This document shows positions 35,015 to 46,601 of a stretch of 64,000 nucleotides of DNA, in pieces (positions within the stretch are counted from its first letter, which is position 1; every line of letters begins with the position of its first letter). The notes below the pieces were generated by a model that worked only from the letters and a program-made list of their open reading frames with translations, searched no databases and was not told the origin of the DNA. This DNA comes from Phytoseiulus persimilis (taxonomy: Eukaryota; Arthropoda; Arachnida; Mesostigmata; Phytoseiidae): assembly GCA_037576195.1 (NCBI GenBank), contig CM075101.1, positions 51,522,001 through 51,586,000 of the forward strand, written 5' to 3'. The position numbers and the translations under genes were made by a program.

Positions 35015-36170
35015 GAAACTGGAGAACGCAAATGCTTTGTTGAGTGGATCAGGTTTTTTGTTGGCCGTGCGTCAAACACGCCGCGAAGAATCAGAACATT
35101 TCCCCGTAATTTTGGTTGAAGAGAACCCCCACCGACGTGGCGACTCTACAAAATCAGGAGTGGTCGAGAGTTTTACCGACAGAAAACCCGCTGGGGGAGT
35201 GACTCTCCCCGCGGAAAAACTCTCCCTCGTAGTGCCAGACATCAGACCTCCGGCTTCGTCTACGCTTCCACCCTTATTTGCTGGAATTTACTGCTGGTCA
35301 GGGAGTCAACTCTACGAACAGGATAGCCATCATTTTTGTTTTCCGTGGAGAAGACTTCCAAGCCTCCGTTTCAGAAGCAGCAGGTGAATGGACGGAAATA
35401 TCAACAGGCTCGAACTTCGAGCCTCGGAGCCACAGCCAGCCAGAGTCCCGCGACACGGTCCCTCAGTGGAAAGCCCAAAGACCCTTGAAGAGGTCCTTAT
35501 GAAAGTCGTCGACTTTCTCCCGACCCGATCTCGAGCCGGAGAATCGATAAAACGGCTCGAGTCTGATGCAGTTTTCTCCGCGAGCAGCTTGTGCTGGTTC
35601 TGAAGAATTGCGCCTCCGATCTAACCCCTGTCTTCCATGGACCTATCCATATCTTCTTCGATTCGAGCATATTTTCAGACTACCAAAAGCTTGCTCTCGT
35701 CCAACCAATCCTCAAGGAGGCGGAAAATCCCTGCCCGCTTTTCGTCCGTTTTCACTAATGTACATTCAATCCGGGTCGCTCAACCGATGATCTTTGCTCC
35801 ATTCAACCCAGCTCTGGAACTCAATTTTCGAAAAACCTAGCGAGACCATCGCTGTTGTTCTTGCTATCTCCAAGGCCGTATCAGTCGATTGGGGCGCGGG
35901 TCGATCTGAGCGTAATTTATTTGAGCGCAACGAATTTACTCACGCTGCTGTGAGTGTGAAGTATGAGATGAAGGAAGAGGGAAATCCCTCGCCTATCCGC
36001 CGATTGCTGACCACTCGACGAGCAGAGAAAGTACGGTTGTTCGGGCGAATATGAAGAGGAGAATACTGACCTGACTTGATCCCATCAAAAAGTTCATCTT
36101 TTCTCCGGAAGCTGATAGTCGGTCGTCTTTGTCAAGGTGTCCTCCTCTTCTGAGCTTCAGGGCCTCGGTT
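35015..36170. other. no recognisable gene
   Basis: Short open frames occur on the plus strand (35037-35387, 35388-35603, 35794-36054) without a domain I know. The LINE remnant just to the right suggests that part of this is old transposon sequence. Confidence 0.4.
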
Positions 36171-36540
36171 TTAGTGAAGCTGATATTCGATTATCTTTTG
36201 GCTAATCGCTCCAATGATGTCGAACAGCTTCAGCGGTATTCCGCCTCCTGCCAGTAGCTTATGTGCGCCCGTTCTTGACCGGAGTCGAACGCAGAGCTGA
36301 AGTCGATGAAGACTGCGTGCAGGTGGTGTGCAGGTCGTGTCAGTGCTCGTTTGACACCCTCCAGGAATGTCCCGCACGCTGTTGGTGAGAATCGTCCGTT
36401 TCGAAAACCGTGTTGCTGATCTTGGATGATTCCGCGAACGTCGAGAAAAGGGACCAGGCGAGCCAAGGTAACTGTGTCATCATCCACTCAAAAAAATCAC
36501 TGCTTCGCCAGTCTCTCTCCATAACCGCGTATGGAAACGC
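36171..36540 (-). pseudogene. LINE reverse-transcriptase fragment
   Basis: The minus strand encodes a piece of the non-LTR reverse transcriptase palm and finger region: QQHGFRNGRFSPTA followed by HAVFIDFSSAFDS, the block with the first catalytic aspartate. Flanking parts fall in other frames, so it is frameshifted and incomplete. It is clearly different from the R1-clade element at 983-6225 (FIDFSSAFDS against LLDVRNAFNS) and looks more like a CR1, Jockey or related element. Confidence 0.65.
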
Positions 36541-36793
36541 TAATGGTTATTCGTTACGAGACTCTCAGCTTCCCAGTTAGGATGATGAGCGCTCTCAGCA
36601 CGGATACTCGAGAGTGAAGGGGCGGATCCTTTGGTTGCAAGCCATATCTCGCCCTGGTGTCCCGCGAGTACCCGCCCTGTGTCAGCGGGTCCGAAATCGT
36701 GGTCACAGTCAGGAATGTGCGTCGCGGGCATTCCCGACGGCGACGGTGGCCGATCGGACTGCAGGATACTGGCTACATTCGCAGATCCTTATC

Positions 36794-36835
36794 TTTCAAC
36801 TCACGAGGGGTATCAGACTCCCTCATGAGTTGAAA
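36794..36835. other. 16-bp inverted repeat (hairpin)
   Basis: TTTCAACTCACGAGGG (36794-36809) and CCCTCATGAGTTGAAA (36820-36835) pair with one mismatch around a 10-base loop. No gene is recognised nearby. It could be a structured RNA or a relic of an element end. Confidence 0.5.
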
Positions 36836-37279
36836 TCAGATGACGGCCTCTTCCATTTTTTTTTTCTGACAAGGAATAAGGTAAATGCTTTTACGCACGG
36901 ACTCCTTACGGAGAACAGTCTGGGGCTCGGCGTTTCGGTGCGGGAACGCAACTGCCCACTAACCCCGGTGTCTAGGCCCCACCTCGATTGTTGGACACGC
37001 TCAGGTATTTCGACCGAAACGGAGAAAACCGTCGGCCCAAGACTCCCACATCGTCCTGTTTGCGTGTCCGAGTGCATGTATCCACTACTGTCCGGCCGGC
37101 ACTACTATCAGTTTGTCATCAGCCGGGGGTCGGAGGATTATGTCCCATGAGTGTTTGGTATTTTATTTGTTCTGTCAGCCGGCCTCTGGCGGACTGGAGG
37201 CGGCCGCGCTGAGCGCGGTTAGACGGCGCTCCCTGCCATCGAGGCGTTTCTCTCTCTTCACTGGGTCAGCATTATGATT

Positions 37280-37610
37280 TTGAAAAGTATGGTCATATTG
37301 GTCCCGGAATCACCCCTCCAGACTTGGAAAGTAATGGTCAGATTGGTCTCGGAATCACCCCTTCAGAGATGGGAAGTAATGGTCAGATTGGTCTCGGAAT
37401 CACCCCTCCAGAGATGGGAAGTAATGGTCAGATTGGTCCCGGGATCACCCCTCCAGAGTTGGAAAGTAATGCTCAGATTGGTCTCGGAATCACCCCTCTA
37501 GACTTGAAAAAGTATGGTCAGATTGGTCCCGGAATCACCCCTCCAGACTTGGGAAGTGATGGTAAGGCTCAGGAAAGTATTCTCAGATTGGTCCCAGAAT
37601 CACCCCCACG
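37280..37610 (+). repeat. second, short array of the 45-bp satellite
   Basis: About seven monomers of the same 45-bp family are seen 21 kb away from the main array, in the same orientation. They are more divergent, with TCATATTGGTCCCGG and TCAGAGATG variants and a broken last unit (from about 37565). The two long unit types are still recognisable. Confidence 0.9.
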
Positions 37611-37639
37611 TTCTCCAGGAGGAGTGCGGACAAAGTGAC

Positions 37640-37889
37640 AAACCAACTGACAGACGAAGCGAATTATATGTAGTAGAGGATCGTGTGGCGGTGGTCGTAT
37701 GTGCCCGTTATGGCGTAAAAGCGTGGTTAGCCACGCTTTCTCATAGCTATGTGTGTTTTTTAATGTGTCTGTGATGTATCTGGCGATGCGATTCCATGTG
37801 TATCCGCTCGTTAGCATGTGGTTCATGATGATTTCGGGGGTGCCAATATTTCGTGACACACGCTCATGAGGGAACATGGGGAGAGTCAT
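37640..37889 (-). pseudogene. probable 3' end of an R1-like LINE
   Basis: The minus strand encodes IIMNHMLTSGYTWNRIARYI, which resembles the C-terminal helix of R1-clade ORF2 (compare VQKMLQNEGKWNLISRKIG at the end of the element in this window). The reading frame then runs into the satellite. The assignment rests on a short weak similarity. Confidence 0.35.
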
Positions 37890-39640
37890 CGCCGGGAACG
37901 AGCTGGGAGCCCAGCTTCAAGCGTTCTTGATCATGGAGTTTTTTCCTCTTGTGAGAAGTAAGTAAAGACCGCGAGCTCCTCACCGTTCATGAACGGATTG
38001 GAGGACCTCTTGCGCGGTCGAAGACCGCAACGGGATGGATCAAGTCCCTGTCGTGGATGGCAATGAGCCAGGCTGTGACATAACGCCAAGGGTCGAAGAG
38101 GCTGTAACCCATTTGAGGGCAGTCGTAACAGCAACAATACGGCTTCTGGACACCCGACGGATGGAAACGGACTGCATGACCAAGCGGCCCGGGAAAGACA
38201 AGCAGGAGCTCCCCGGGCTGGACACTAAGGAGATGAAGGTCGTAGAGGGCCTGATCCCCGAACACCTAGGGACCATTTCCGGTCCGACGTCAGAAGAACT
38301 AGAGTTGATGAGAGAAACCGGAATGGCGGCCCATTAGGCCAGAAAAATCGAGTTGTTGCATTATTACGGATAGAATGTACAGACCCAGACCTCCGAAGCC
38401 ATGTTCCAATCAGAGGTGTGCGCTGCTAGCATTCCCGTCAATCCCGGCGGCGGACTGGGAAACACACGTTGGCGACGCCCGTCGGACAGTGGCCGACCAG
38501 GAGTGTCGCGACGTGTCATCCCGGGCCGGGAAATCCGATCCCTTTACAATTCATGAATCGATTGCTTATCAACCATTTCCAGAAATTGATTGCAAACTGC
38601 TACTTGAAACTCATTATGAACCGTTCCTCGAAATCGCTTGTCAACCATTCCTCGACCACGCTTATTTAGGTCAAGTGTGAGATCCCTTCTCGCGGAGTCG
38701 AGTGTTCTCAACTAGTTACCTGAGCTGGCTTCCGATTTGATGTGCCTCTCGTAGAAGCCCGGGGTGGACATTGGCCCGACGCCTCGGGTGGGCTCCTGCG
38801 GCATGTCGCGTTCCGAAATTATTTATGACAGCAAAGTATTTCATTTTCATGTGTATGAATGGGATGAAGACGCAACACGGAAGGGGAATCTCTAAATCTG
38901 ATCATTCTCAAATTAAGGAGTCGACATCAATATAGTGGGATTGTGAAAAAACCGTCGGTCGATATGAACAAGTTCTTGATCGTGGAGGTTCCCACGGTCT
39001 CGACTGAGGCAAAGACCAAGACAGCCGTCTGATGACTCGCTCTGTTTTTTTAAGGATAAAACGCGAAGCCTTCAGTCCCGAAATAAAGTGCGACAGCCGT
39101 GTGGTCCGAACTGGTCCACTCGAGTGTCCTTTATCAGCGAGGTTGTATACCTCAACAATGTTTCCCCGGGTCAGTGGATGCTGGAACACATGCCAATCTC
39201 GATGGGGTCCCAGCTGTGAGACCCTAAGAGCCAATTAGGACATACGTTGCTACGTTGCATACGTGGTTTGGAATTCTGCAGCTCCCCGAGTAGACCAGGT
39301 CAACTGTTCGTCCCGGTTGCGTTTCCACAATACTTGTAGCAAGGCTATGGAGAAATTGAACTCTAATTGTCAGGGTTCAGGGTTTCTCACGATGCGCTCT
39401 TTGATGTTGCGTTCGGGAGGCGGTGATTCGAAGCGCGCATGCGCCCTGACATTGTGGGATCACGGGATGTCGAGGTAGAGAAGATAGCTCTCGAGGTCCT
39501 TCATCCTCATCTTATCAGGAGAGGGTCGAAGTTTTTCCACAGCACAAACTTAATTCTGAACGCTCATTCCCCTCCGAAGTATTCCAGAACGCAGTCGCGA
39601 ACAGAGGGATCATCTCACAGAGTTTGTGAGCGCGCTTTTC
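37890..39640. other. no recognisable gene
   Basis: A 100-codon plus-strand frame at 38035-38337 has no known domain. From 38545 to 38665 a degenerate repeat of about 30 bp is visible, with ATTGC/CTTGTCAACCATT-like units. The right part may be the decayed upstream half (gag, integrase) of the copia element that follows. Confidence 0.4.
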
Positions 39641-40945
39641 ACGCAGGCACTTCGGAGCGATGCCCTGTAGCCTTGGTATCCGGGCGGACTGTTGAAACTG
39701 CAATCATACGCTCCGGGCTCAGCGTAGCAGCGAGTGAAGGGTCACATCTTGGACAGTTTGATGTAACCACAGCGTTTCCGTTCGGGGTTTCGAGTTCCCG
39801 GACGGAAAAGTTTGTTAGCTCAAGCGCGGCTTATACGGGTTGAAACAAGCTCCGAAACGCTGTTACATACGGTTCGTGACGTACATCAAGAAGTTGGGTC
39901 TTGTGGAGAGCGAGGCAGATCCATGTTCGTTTATCCGAGAAACAGAGGATAAGAAACTACTTCTTGCGTTATATGAGGACGATGGCTTGTTGGAAGCGAC
40001 GAAGGAGTCGACACTCAAGGTGTGTTTTGAAGGTCTCAGCCTCCAGCTCGAGATCACATCGAAACATGCGAATTTTTTCTTGGGACTCGAGATCACGAAA
40101 GAAAAAGACTCAATCAAGATCGGTCAACGGCTGCAAGCTGGGAAGATATTGGAAAAGTATGACTTTTCCGGGTGAAGACCAGTGTGCACGCCTATGATTT
40201 GACCTCCTGAAACAGGGTGAGAAACTAATGAGGAAGAATCGTCTGAGGGTTGTCAGGGGGAGTTCTCATATTGATGGGTCTCAAGGTACCCCATGTTAGG
40301 CTCTCGGCCAGATATTGCTTACAGTATCGGGGTTCCATAGAGACTCGATACTCGATAACCCTTCCAAGGACGATGTCATGATGCTGAAGCGAGTTCTACG
40401 GTAGTTTACGGAGACCACAGACTTCGAGATAACTTACAATAGATCTGGAGTGTCGGCTGCTGTACTTGGAGCACATAGTGACTCAGAAAATGGGGGCTAT
40501 TTCCAAACGCGACGATGTACCTCGGGTATTGTAGTAAAGTATGCTGGCGGAGCTATAGAATGGATGAACCAAAGACAAACTTCGGTAGCCACATCCACAG
40601 CAGAAGCTGAGATTGTTGCAGGAAGTGAGGCGGCAGAAGAGGTTGTATGGCTCCAGCGGTTGTTCAAGGGGATAACAAAACTGAATCTAGTCCGAACTGT
40701 TTTTGTGGATCATGCAGCAGCAGTGAAGCTTTCAAAGAATCCCGAATTTCATCGGAGGACCAAACTTATTGCCCTTCGACATCTTTTCATCAGGGAGAGA
40801 GCTGTCGACGAAAATCTAGAGGTGCAGCAGATTTCCACAGAGAATGGTGGATAACAGATATTCTCACCGACCCTCTGTTGAGAACCGGTCACAGGTATTT
40901 TTGTGAGCTACTGGGAATGAACCTCTGTCTCCAGCATGGATAATT
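39640..40945 (+). pseudogene. decayed Ty1/copia pol (reverse transcriptase and RNase H)
   Basis: Pieces in order: FDVTTAF (reverse transcriptase start, near 39760), LKQAPKRCYIRFVTYIKKLG (39840 onward), ALYEDDGLL (the catalytic block, normally YVDD), FFLGLEI, then after 40175 a broken stretch with RPDIAYSIG and DNPSKDDVMMLKRVLR, then RNase H with TSGIVVKYAGGAIEWMNQRQ, STAEAEIVAGSEAAEEVVWL and HLFIRERAV (40450-40854). A last piece, DILTDPLLRTGHRYFCELLG, is shifted into another frame. Several frameshifts and stops mean it is not functional. LTRs were not found by eye. Confidence 0.88.
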
Positions 40946-43500
40946 ATACTCCAGGACAAGGAAAAGTTCTGGGCTCGGTGTTCGGTGTGTAACGGAGTTG
41001 TAACCCGTTTCCTGTTTGAGGAAGCATCCCCAGGATAAACTTTCCGTTGAGGTCGACATTGACGAAGCGCTAGTGTCCTCGCTATCCTTCACAGACTAGT
41101 TATAATGCAGACCGCCCCACCGCCCCCCTCTAGGTACGCTGCTACCCACTGGTTCACTTTCAGCCCCAGTCACTAGTGGCGTTGTAACACCGTTGAATAT
41201 CCCGTTCGTAGTATACGAGCGAAATAGTCTTCGAGGAAAGTACTCGTCATCGAATACCACTGAGTCAAGGATCCATTGAGCTGGGCTCTCCCTGCACGAT
41301 ACTACCCGGTCTGCAACTGTTGACGAAATCCGCTCCTGGCCTTCAATGTTTACGTCTAACTGGCACGAGAACTCGAATGCCATCGGGAGCTCCGATACAC
41401 CGCTCATTCTCTGAAAGCGGCCGGAATCATTTCTGGGATTCGTGACGCTCGTTGCCAGAGTTCCCGACTGTCTCCAAGATCAGGCCTCCTCGGCTCCTGG
41501 AGGATGGATAGTCGACGTACTAACGGATGTCTCCCGTATTGTCAATGAAATACGAACGAAGTTGTCGAATTTTCGCGTATTGTAAGCTCTTTTGGGCTCA
41601 CGATATTCACATCTTCTCCTTCACGCGGAAATAAGATGGATCTCGAGGCGCCGAAGTCTGCGGCGACTGCTGACTTTTCTCGGGAGCAGAAACACTTCAA
41701 GTGCATGTTTATTCTGACCAACATCGAATGGTTTGCCAAATTCTCCGGTAGCAAATGGGGCCACGGCGGTGAAAATGTTGGCCACCGTTGCTTCAAGCGA
41801 TGCATCAAGCACGGAGTGATTGATTCTATTAGTTCAACGGTCATTGTTGCAGCGTCGAGATCGCACCAGGATTCTGCGCAACAGATGGGAACGACTCCTG
41901 GATCGACTATTCGGTTGGGAATAGGAATGGATCCTATTCAAAGTGGGACGGGATCTCTGCTCTGTTCGTGGATTCGTTCCATCTCTGGATATAAAAAAAA
42001 CTTTCAACGCTCAATCTTTACGTGGATGCAGTCGGACATAAGCTATGTCAACGCGGGAAACGGATGATGTCATATACTTCCCACTTCAATGGCTCTAATT
42101 AGTTGTTCCAGCCCTACTGAGTGGATCTCCAGAAAAAAATCGAGGGCTTCCTGGGACGGGCCAAAGTTACAAGCCTTCTCAGGCTACACGTGCCAGAGAT
42201 CCTCCAAGATTGAAAAGTCGTCTCTGTCCTCTCCGTGCTCCGCGAATGCAGCGGGCTCCGTTATTCGGGGCTACGTTTTTCATCATCGCATCGCAGCAGT
42301 GTGAAATCTCTCTGCGAAGAAGCAGCGCCCTGGGTTCCAGAAATCGTCGAAGATTGGCACTAGAGCAAGCGATAGCAAACATGTCATCGCGGAATTGGGT
42401 CACTGATAAAACAGGAGCTTCGAAATTGCCACACGGTCGCTTGCCATAGCAGGAAACGAGGACGGCAATGACCGGGAGAGTACATACTATATCATCCTTG
42501 TCGTTTTGGGACTTCTTGTTCAGCCGTAAGAAAAGTGTGGAAGGACACCCTGTATGGAAAGGATGTCTTCATTGTAGTCAACAGAGAATATTCGGAGGAA
42601 CCGGCTCTTTCGATCAGAAACTAGCGTCAGAGATAGACGACGCAAAACAGACAAGAACCAGACCACATCTATGAAGGGAGAAATCACTGACGTCATCACC
42701 GTCGACTCCATCATTTCCCAAGCGTAAAAATCGAGCGCAGCAACTAACAAGAGAACTACTTCTCGTGCCCTGGAACGATTGCTGGTTTCGTCACCGCAGG
42801 GCGAAAGATCCAGGCCCCGGGTATGGTTCCCCGCATGGGAAGCCGGCAACCGGGCCTGGTTACATAGTCACGTCAATTTTCATGACATGAATCCGAAATG
42901 AGTTTTATCCAAATACATACGATTCCCGTTCCAAGAGTACTGCCCGGCTGGTTCTCGTGACATTCTGAAGAGCAACTGTTCGGCTTCGGAAGGGCTCCAA
43001 TATAAACTCTCCACCACTCCGAGACAGAGCACTCAAAACACACCGAACCTGATTGGAACGGATTGGATAGTTTGAAGTGCACGGAATCTGCGACATTCAG
43101 CCCCCATTCTGCCGCGTACCATGCTCTGGAATCGTTTTTTAATCTCGGTTTCTCTCTTAACGACTGTCGTGGATTGCAGCTTTTCTCCAGGAGCTGTATT
43201 TGTTTAGTCTTCGAACGTACGTGATACTTCGAACGCTTTGCTCCATTTCCTTCTCTCGCTATTTGTACTGGGGAACAGCTTCGATCCCTCTGTCTCGGCT
43301 GAGCGTGATCCTCAACCCGGTCGACGAGAGTTCTGGTGTGAGGAGGAAAAGAGACGTCGCGATGTCCGCCGGAGGCTCCACTGGAAACTTTCCTCCACCT
43401 ATTCCTACTGGATTGTCAACGCTCCCGATTGACTGTCCAGCAGTCTGAAGTAAACTAATTGGCCATCAATCTTGGGTGCACATTGAGAACGGGGTTATCC
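40946..43500. other. no recognisable gene
   Basis: Open frames up to about 143 codons exist (41636-42067, plus; 41096-41407, minus), but no domain is recognisable and codons look unconstrained. This may be further transposon debris. Confidence 0.4.
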
Positions 43501-43811
43501 CTAGGGTTTGCGAAAGCCCGCATTTCCAGGACCGCGAGCCCGCGGGTGCCCGCAACTGCTCCGTTAGGACCGCGGGCTTCAACCGCAAAACCCCGCGGAT
43601 TAACTATCATTAGCATAGCTATTCCGATAAATATTATCAAACTCCGCCAACTATCAATGATAGTCAAGATTCCTGGGGCGAGCTGCATTGAGTTCGCACC
43701 GAAGCCCGCAAGCGCGCGGTCTTCATCTGCGGGCTTCTCATTGCGAGTACCCGCGAAAATCAGAGACCGCGGGTTTGCGGTCCTGGAAATGCGCGCTTTT
43801 GCAAACCCTAG
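43501..43811. mobile_element. 311-bp inverted-repeat (MITE-like) element
   Basis: The ends form inverted repeats of 46 bp, starting CTAGGGTTTGC at 43501 and ending GCAAACCCTAG at 43811, with 41 of 46 positions matching. GC-rich blocks inside (GACCGCGGGCTTC, AAGCCCGCAAGCGCGCGG) also pair in inverted fashion, giving a fold-back structure around an AT-rich centre. Outside, GTTAT occurs on both sides (about 43494 and 43811), a possible short target duplication. There is no coding capacity. The superfamily is unclear; hAT is possible. Confidence 0.75.
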
Positions 43812-46601
43812 TTATGTGTATACTTCGTATGCAACGAATTACTGCGTGGAAGTGAGATTTAGCGAGTTGAGAACAGCTGAAGACAGATGGAAACGAAAAC
43901 GTTCTCTTTCCGCCTCCTTTTTCGAGACTATGCAATCCCGCTATTCAAAGACGTTCATAGTTCCCGATATAGGCCTTCTCCTGGATGTTCGAACCACATC
44001 GATCGGCCAGTAGGCCGTAGAGTCTGGGGCCTGGACGGATTTCTCGCATATAACAGGCATACGCGTCCCACTCGTTCGTCCCAGTGGCTGGCAGTAATGA
44101 ATCCATCACCGAAACTCAAGATAGGCATTTTGGTACCTCTTCCGGAATCCTCTGAGAGTGTCTTGCTGGCCAACCGTCGCTCAGAAATAGCCAGAGCCGA
44201 CACTTCCTCGCGGCTTTTCAGAATTCTCTTCGTGTCCGGGAGTCCTGTCGGACTCAGATAATCATGCAAGAGATTAGCTGGCGGAAGCGCTTTGGCTCCT
44301 TCGTATCGGTCTGCCATTGACCATCTTCCCTGTTTCGAACAACACTGTTTCCTAGTCCCGGAGAGACAGAACACGTATTCCCGATCGTTTTCTCGAGGGC
44401 ATTTCCACTGTTTGGGCCTGCGTCTCGAAGGATGCGTCTGCTCATGGCGTCAGAGGGGTCGAGAAGGTCCGCTCAGTTATTCGTTAAGACAAAAACTCCC
44501 GCACGCAATCTGACGGGGCGCGCTTGCACATCAACGCGAGGTCCGTTCCTGCTCTGAAGAAGGTCGCCGCATTTTCAGTCGCATTGCTGGGCTCTGATTC
44601 AGAAAACTCCTGGATACCAAGCGAAACTAATCGGTCGAAATGTCCGAGACCGATTCCAACCGAATTATTCATGCGACAGCGCACGTCGGGACAAGAACAA
44701 AAGATTTTTCTCTTTATCCGCTGAAATTCTTGTAACAGATCGGGCCGAGAAAATCTATTCCTGTGGGGGCGAACGGAGGGCTCTCGTGAACTCTGAATCC
44801 CAGCAACGGTGTCATAAACAGGCACGCTGGCATCGCCATTTATCGTGCACACACCTTACAACTCGAAGTTGCCTCCTTGCCCTGCACCTGACTCGAAGGG
44901 TTTCGAACAAAGCGGATGAAGTATTCTCGCAATGACGCCGACACAGACGCGTCGCGCCCGATCCTGCACCTCGAGAACTCGTTTTCGTCCACGAATGGAC
45001 TGAATTAGCGTAACGGACTCGACTCGTCGATTGCCTTCCCAGTCGCCAATTCTGCTTCGGAATGTTTCTTTCGAATACATCTGAACACCACGATCCCTGC
45101 TGTCTCGGACTCCGGCGCATCGTTCTTGACTGGAACGGCTCTATTCCCCTTTTCGAAACATGATGGGGAGTGCAGCACGTTGGCCAACTCTCGAACCGAT
45201 GTGAACCACGAATATATTTTTTCCCCAAGATGAAGGGTTATGTTTCGCTCATGTACAACGCCGTTGTGAACACAATTGGCCTTTGCTCTCCAAGACATTC
45301 CTGGTGGCTGGCGTCTTTGTTGAAAAAATTCGGTTTGGGGCTTCCCATAGCCGTTACCCACGCCGGTGCCTGTAGCCAGAACTTACGCACTTCATCCGTG
45401 TTCAATGGGACTCCGCGACTGAGAGTGACCGCCAGATTCTCTGCGGATCGGATGTACCGCCAAGTTTCAGCGCTCGAAACCGGCTGAATTTCTAGAACTC
45501 TGTTCTCTACGTTTGTCATCCATGTTTCCGATTCCTCTCTGAGCTAAAGCACACTGGATGATCACAAATTTTCCGAGGGCGCTCCTCCTCGCACCTGTGG
45601 CTCTAGACCACCCAGACCAACAATGAAAATGAGGAGATGCGACTGCGTCAAATGAAGCTGAATGTCGCCCCAGGCGGCGTTGGGCTCTGATCCCGCTGAG
45701 GCTATAGGTTCTCGAGTACTGGTTCACAGTCAGGATCTCAAGGGGAGCGGAAAACGTCATACTTGTTACAGAGAGCCCCACTGTGAGGCTCTCTTCAAGG
45801 ATCTGCTCTGTGCTGCTGTGTTGATGGGGGATCACTCGCTCTTTTCTCCCAGTTCATTTTATTGGAAACTCTTCCCTTACATCTTTCTCGCGTACTGCTC
45901 GGGAATCGCGATCACGGTAGATTTTCCGTGAATGGGGAGATAATTAGTATTCCATATTCACCACGGGCACAGTTCTCGAGGAGGTCGGCGCGAGGTAGCG
46001 TCAATGTGCCCATGTTGATGGTCACGCGTGCTGCAGACCGCTGGGACATCTCGACGGTTGAGGAGTCGGTTTCCAGGGATGAAGAGCTCACAGAATCAGC
46101 AGAACGAATATTTGGTGGCGAAGAGTCTCAAATATTTCGATGAAAATACTCCATGAAGGCGACGAGCGTCGCTGCTTCGTTGCTGATTCACAGGACAGCA
46201 GGAAGTCCCTCCGATCTCACCAAACAACATTGACCGAACAAGCTGGAACTCTCTGACAATTGAATGGATATCTTTTCCAAGTCAATCGCCGAGAAGTTCC
46301 ATTAGAAACATTAGCGACTCCGTTTCGTGGTCGAGTCGTTACTCGTATGATGACCCTCTCGCTCCGAGAAAATACAATACGCGCACGTCAGAAACTCTCA
46401 CTGAAGATTACATGGATTTATATTACAAGGCTCCGCACGCAGATGAAGTGGAGATGCTCAGCTCGATAGCGCCAGGCGATCGGTCGCAAAGCCTGTTGGG
46501 CGGCCTGAGCGAGGGTCTGAACTCCAAGCTGTGGTGATTGCACGGAGGCTCCGCAGCTGGAAATTTCGAGGATTGCTCTGAGAAGGCGACAACGCTTAGG
46601 T
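43812..46601. other. no recognisable gene
   Basis: Several overlapping open frames of 90-140 codons occur on both strands (for example 44484-44852 and 45467-45835, minus), none with a known domain or splice-bounded conservation that I can see. The 3' UTR of the ABHD17 gene must lie at the right end. Confidence 0.4.
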
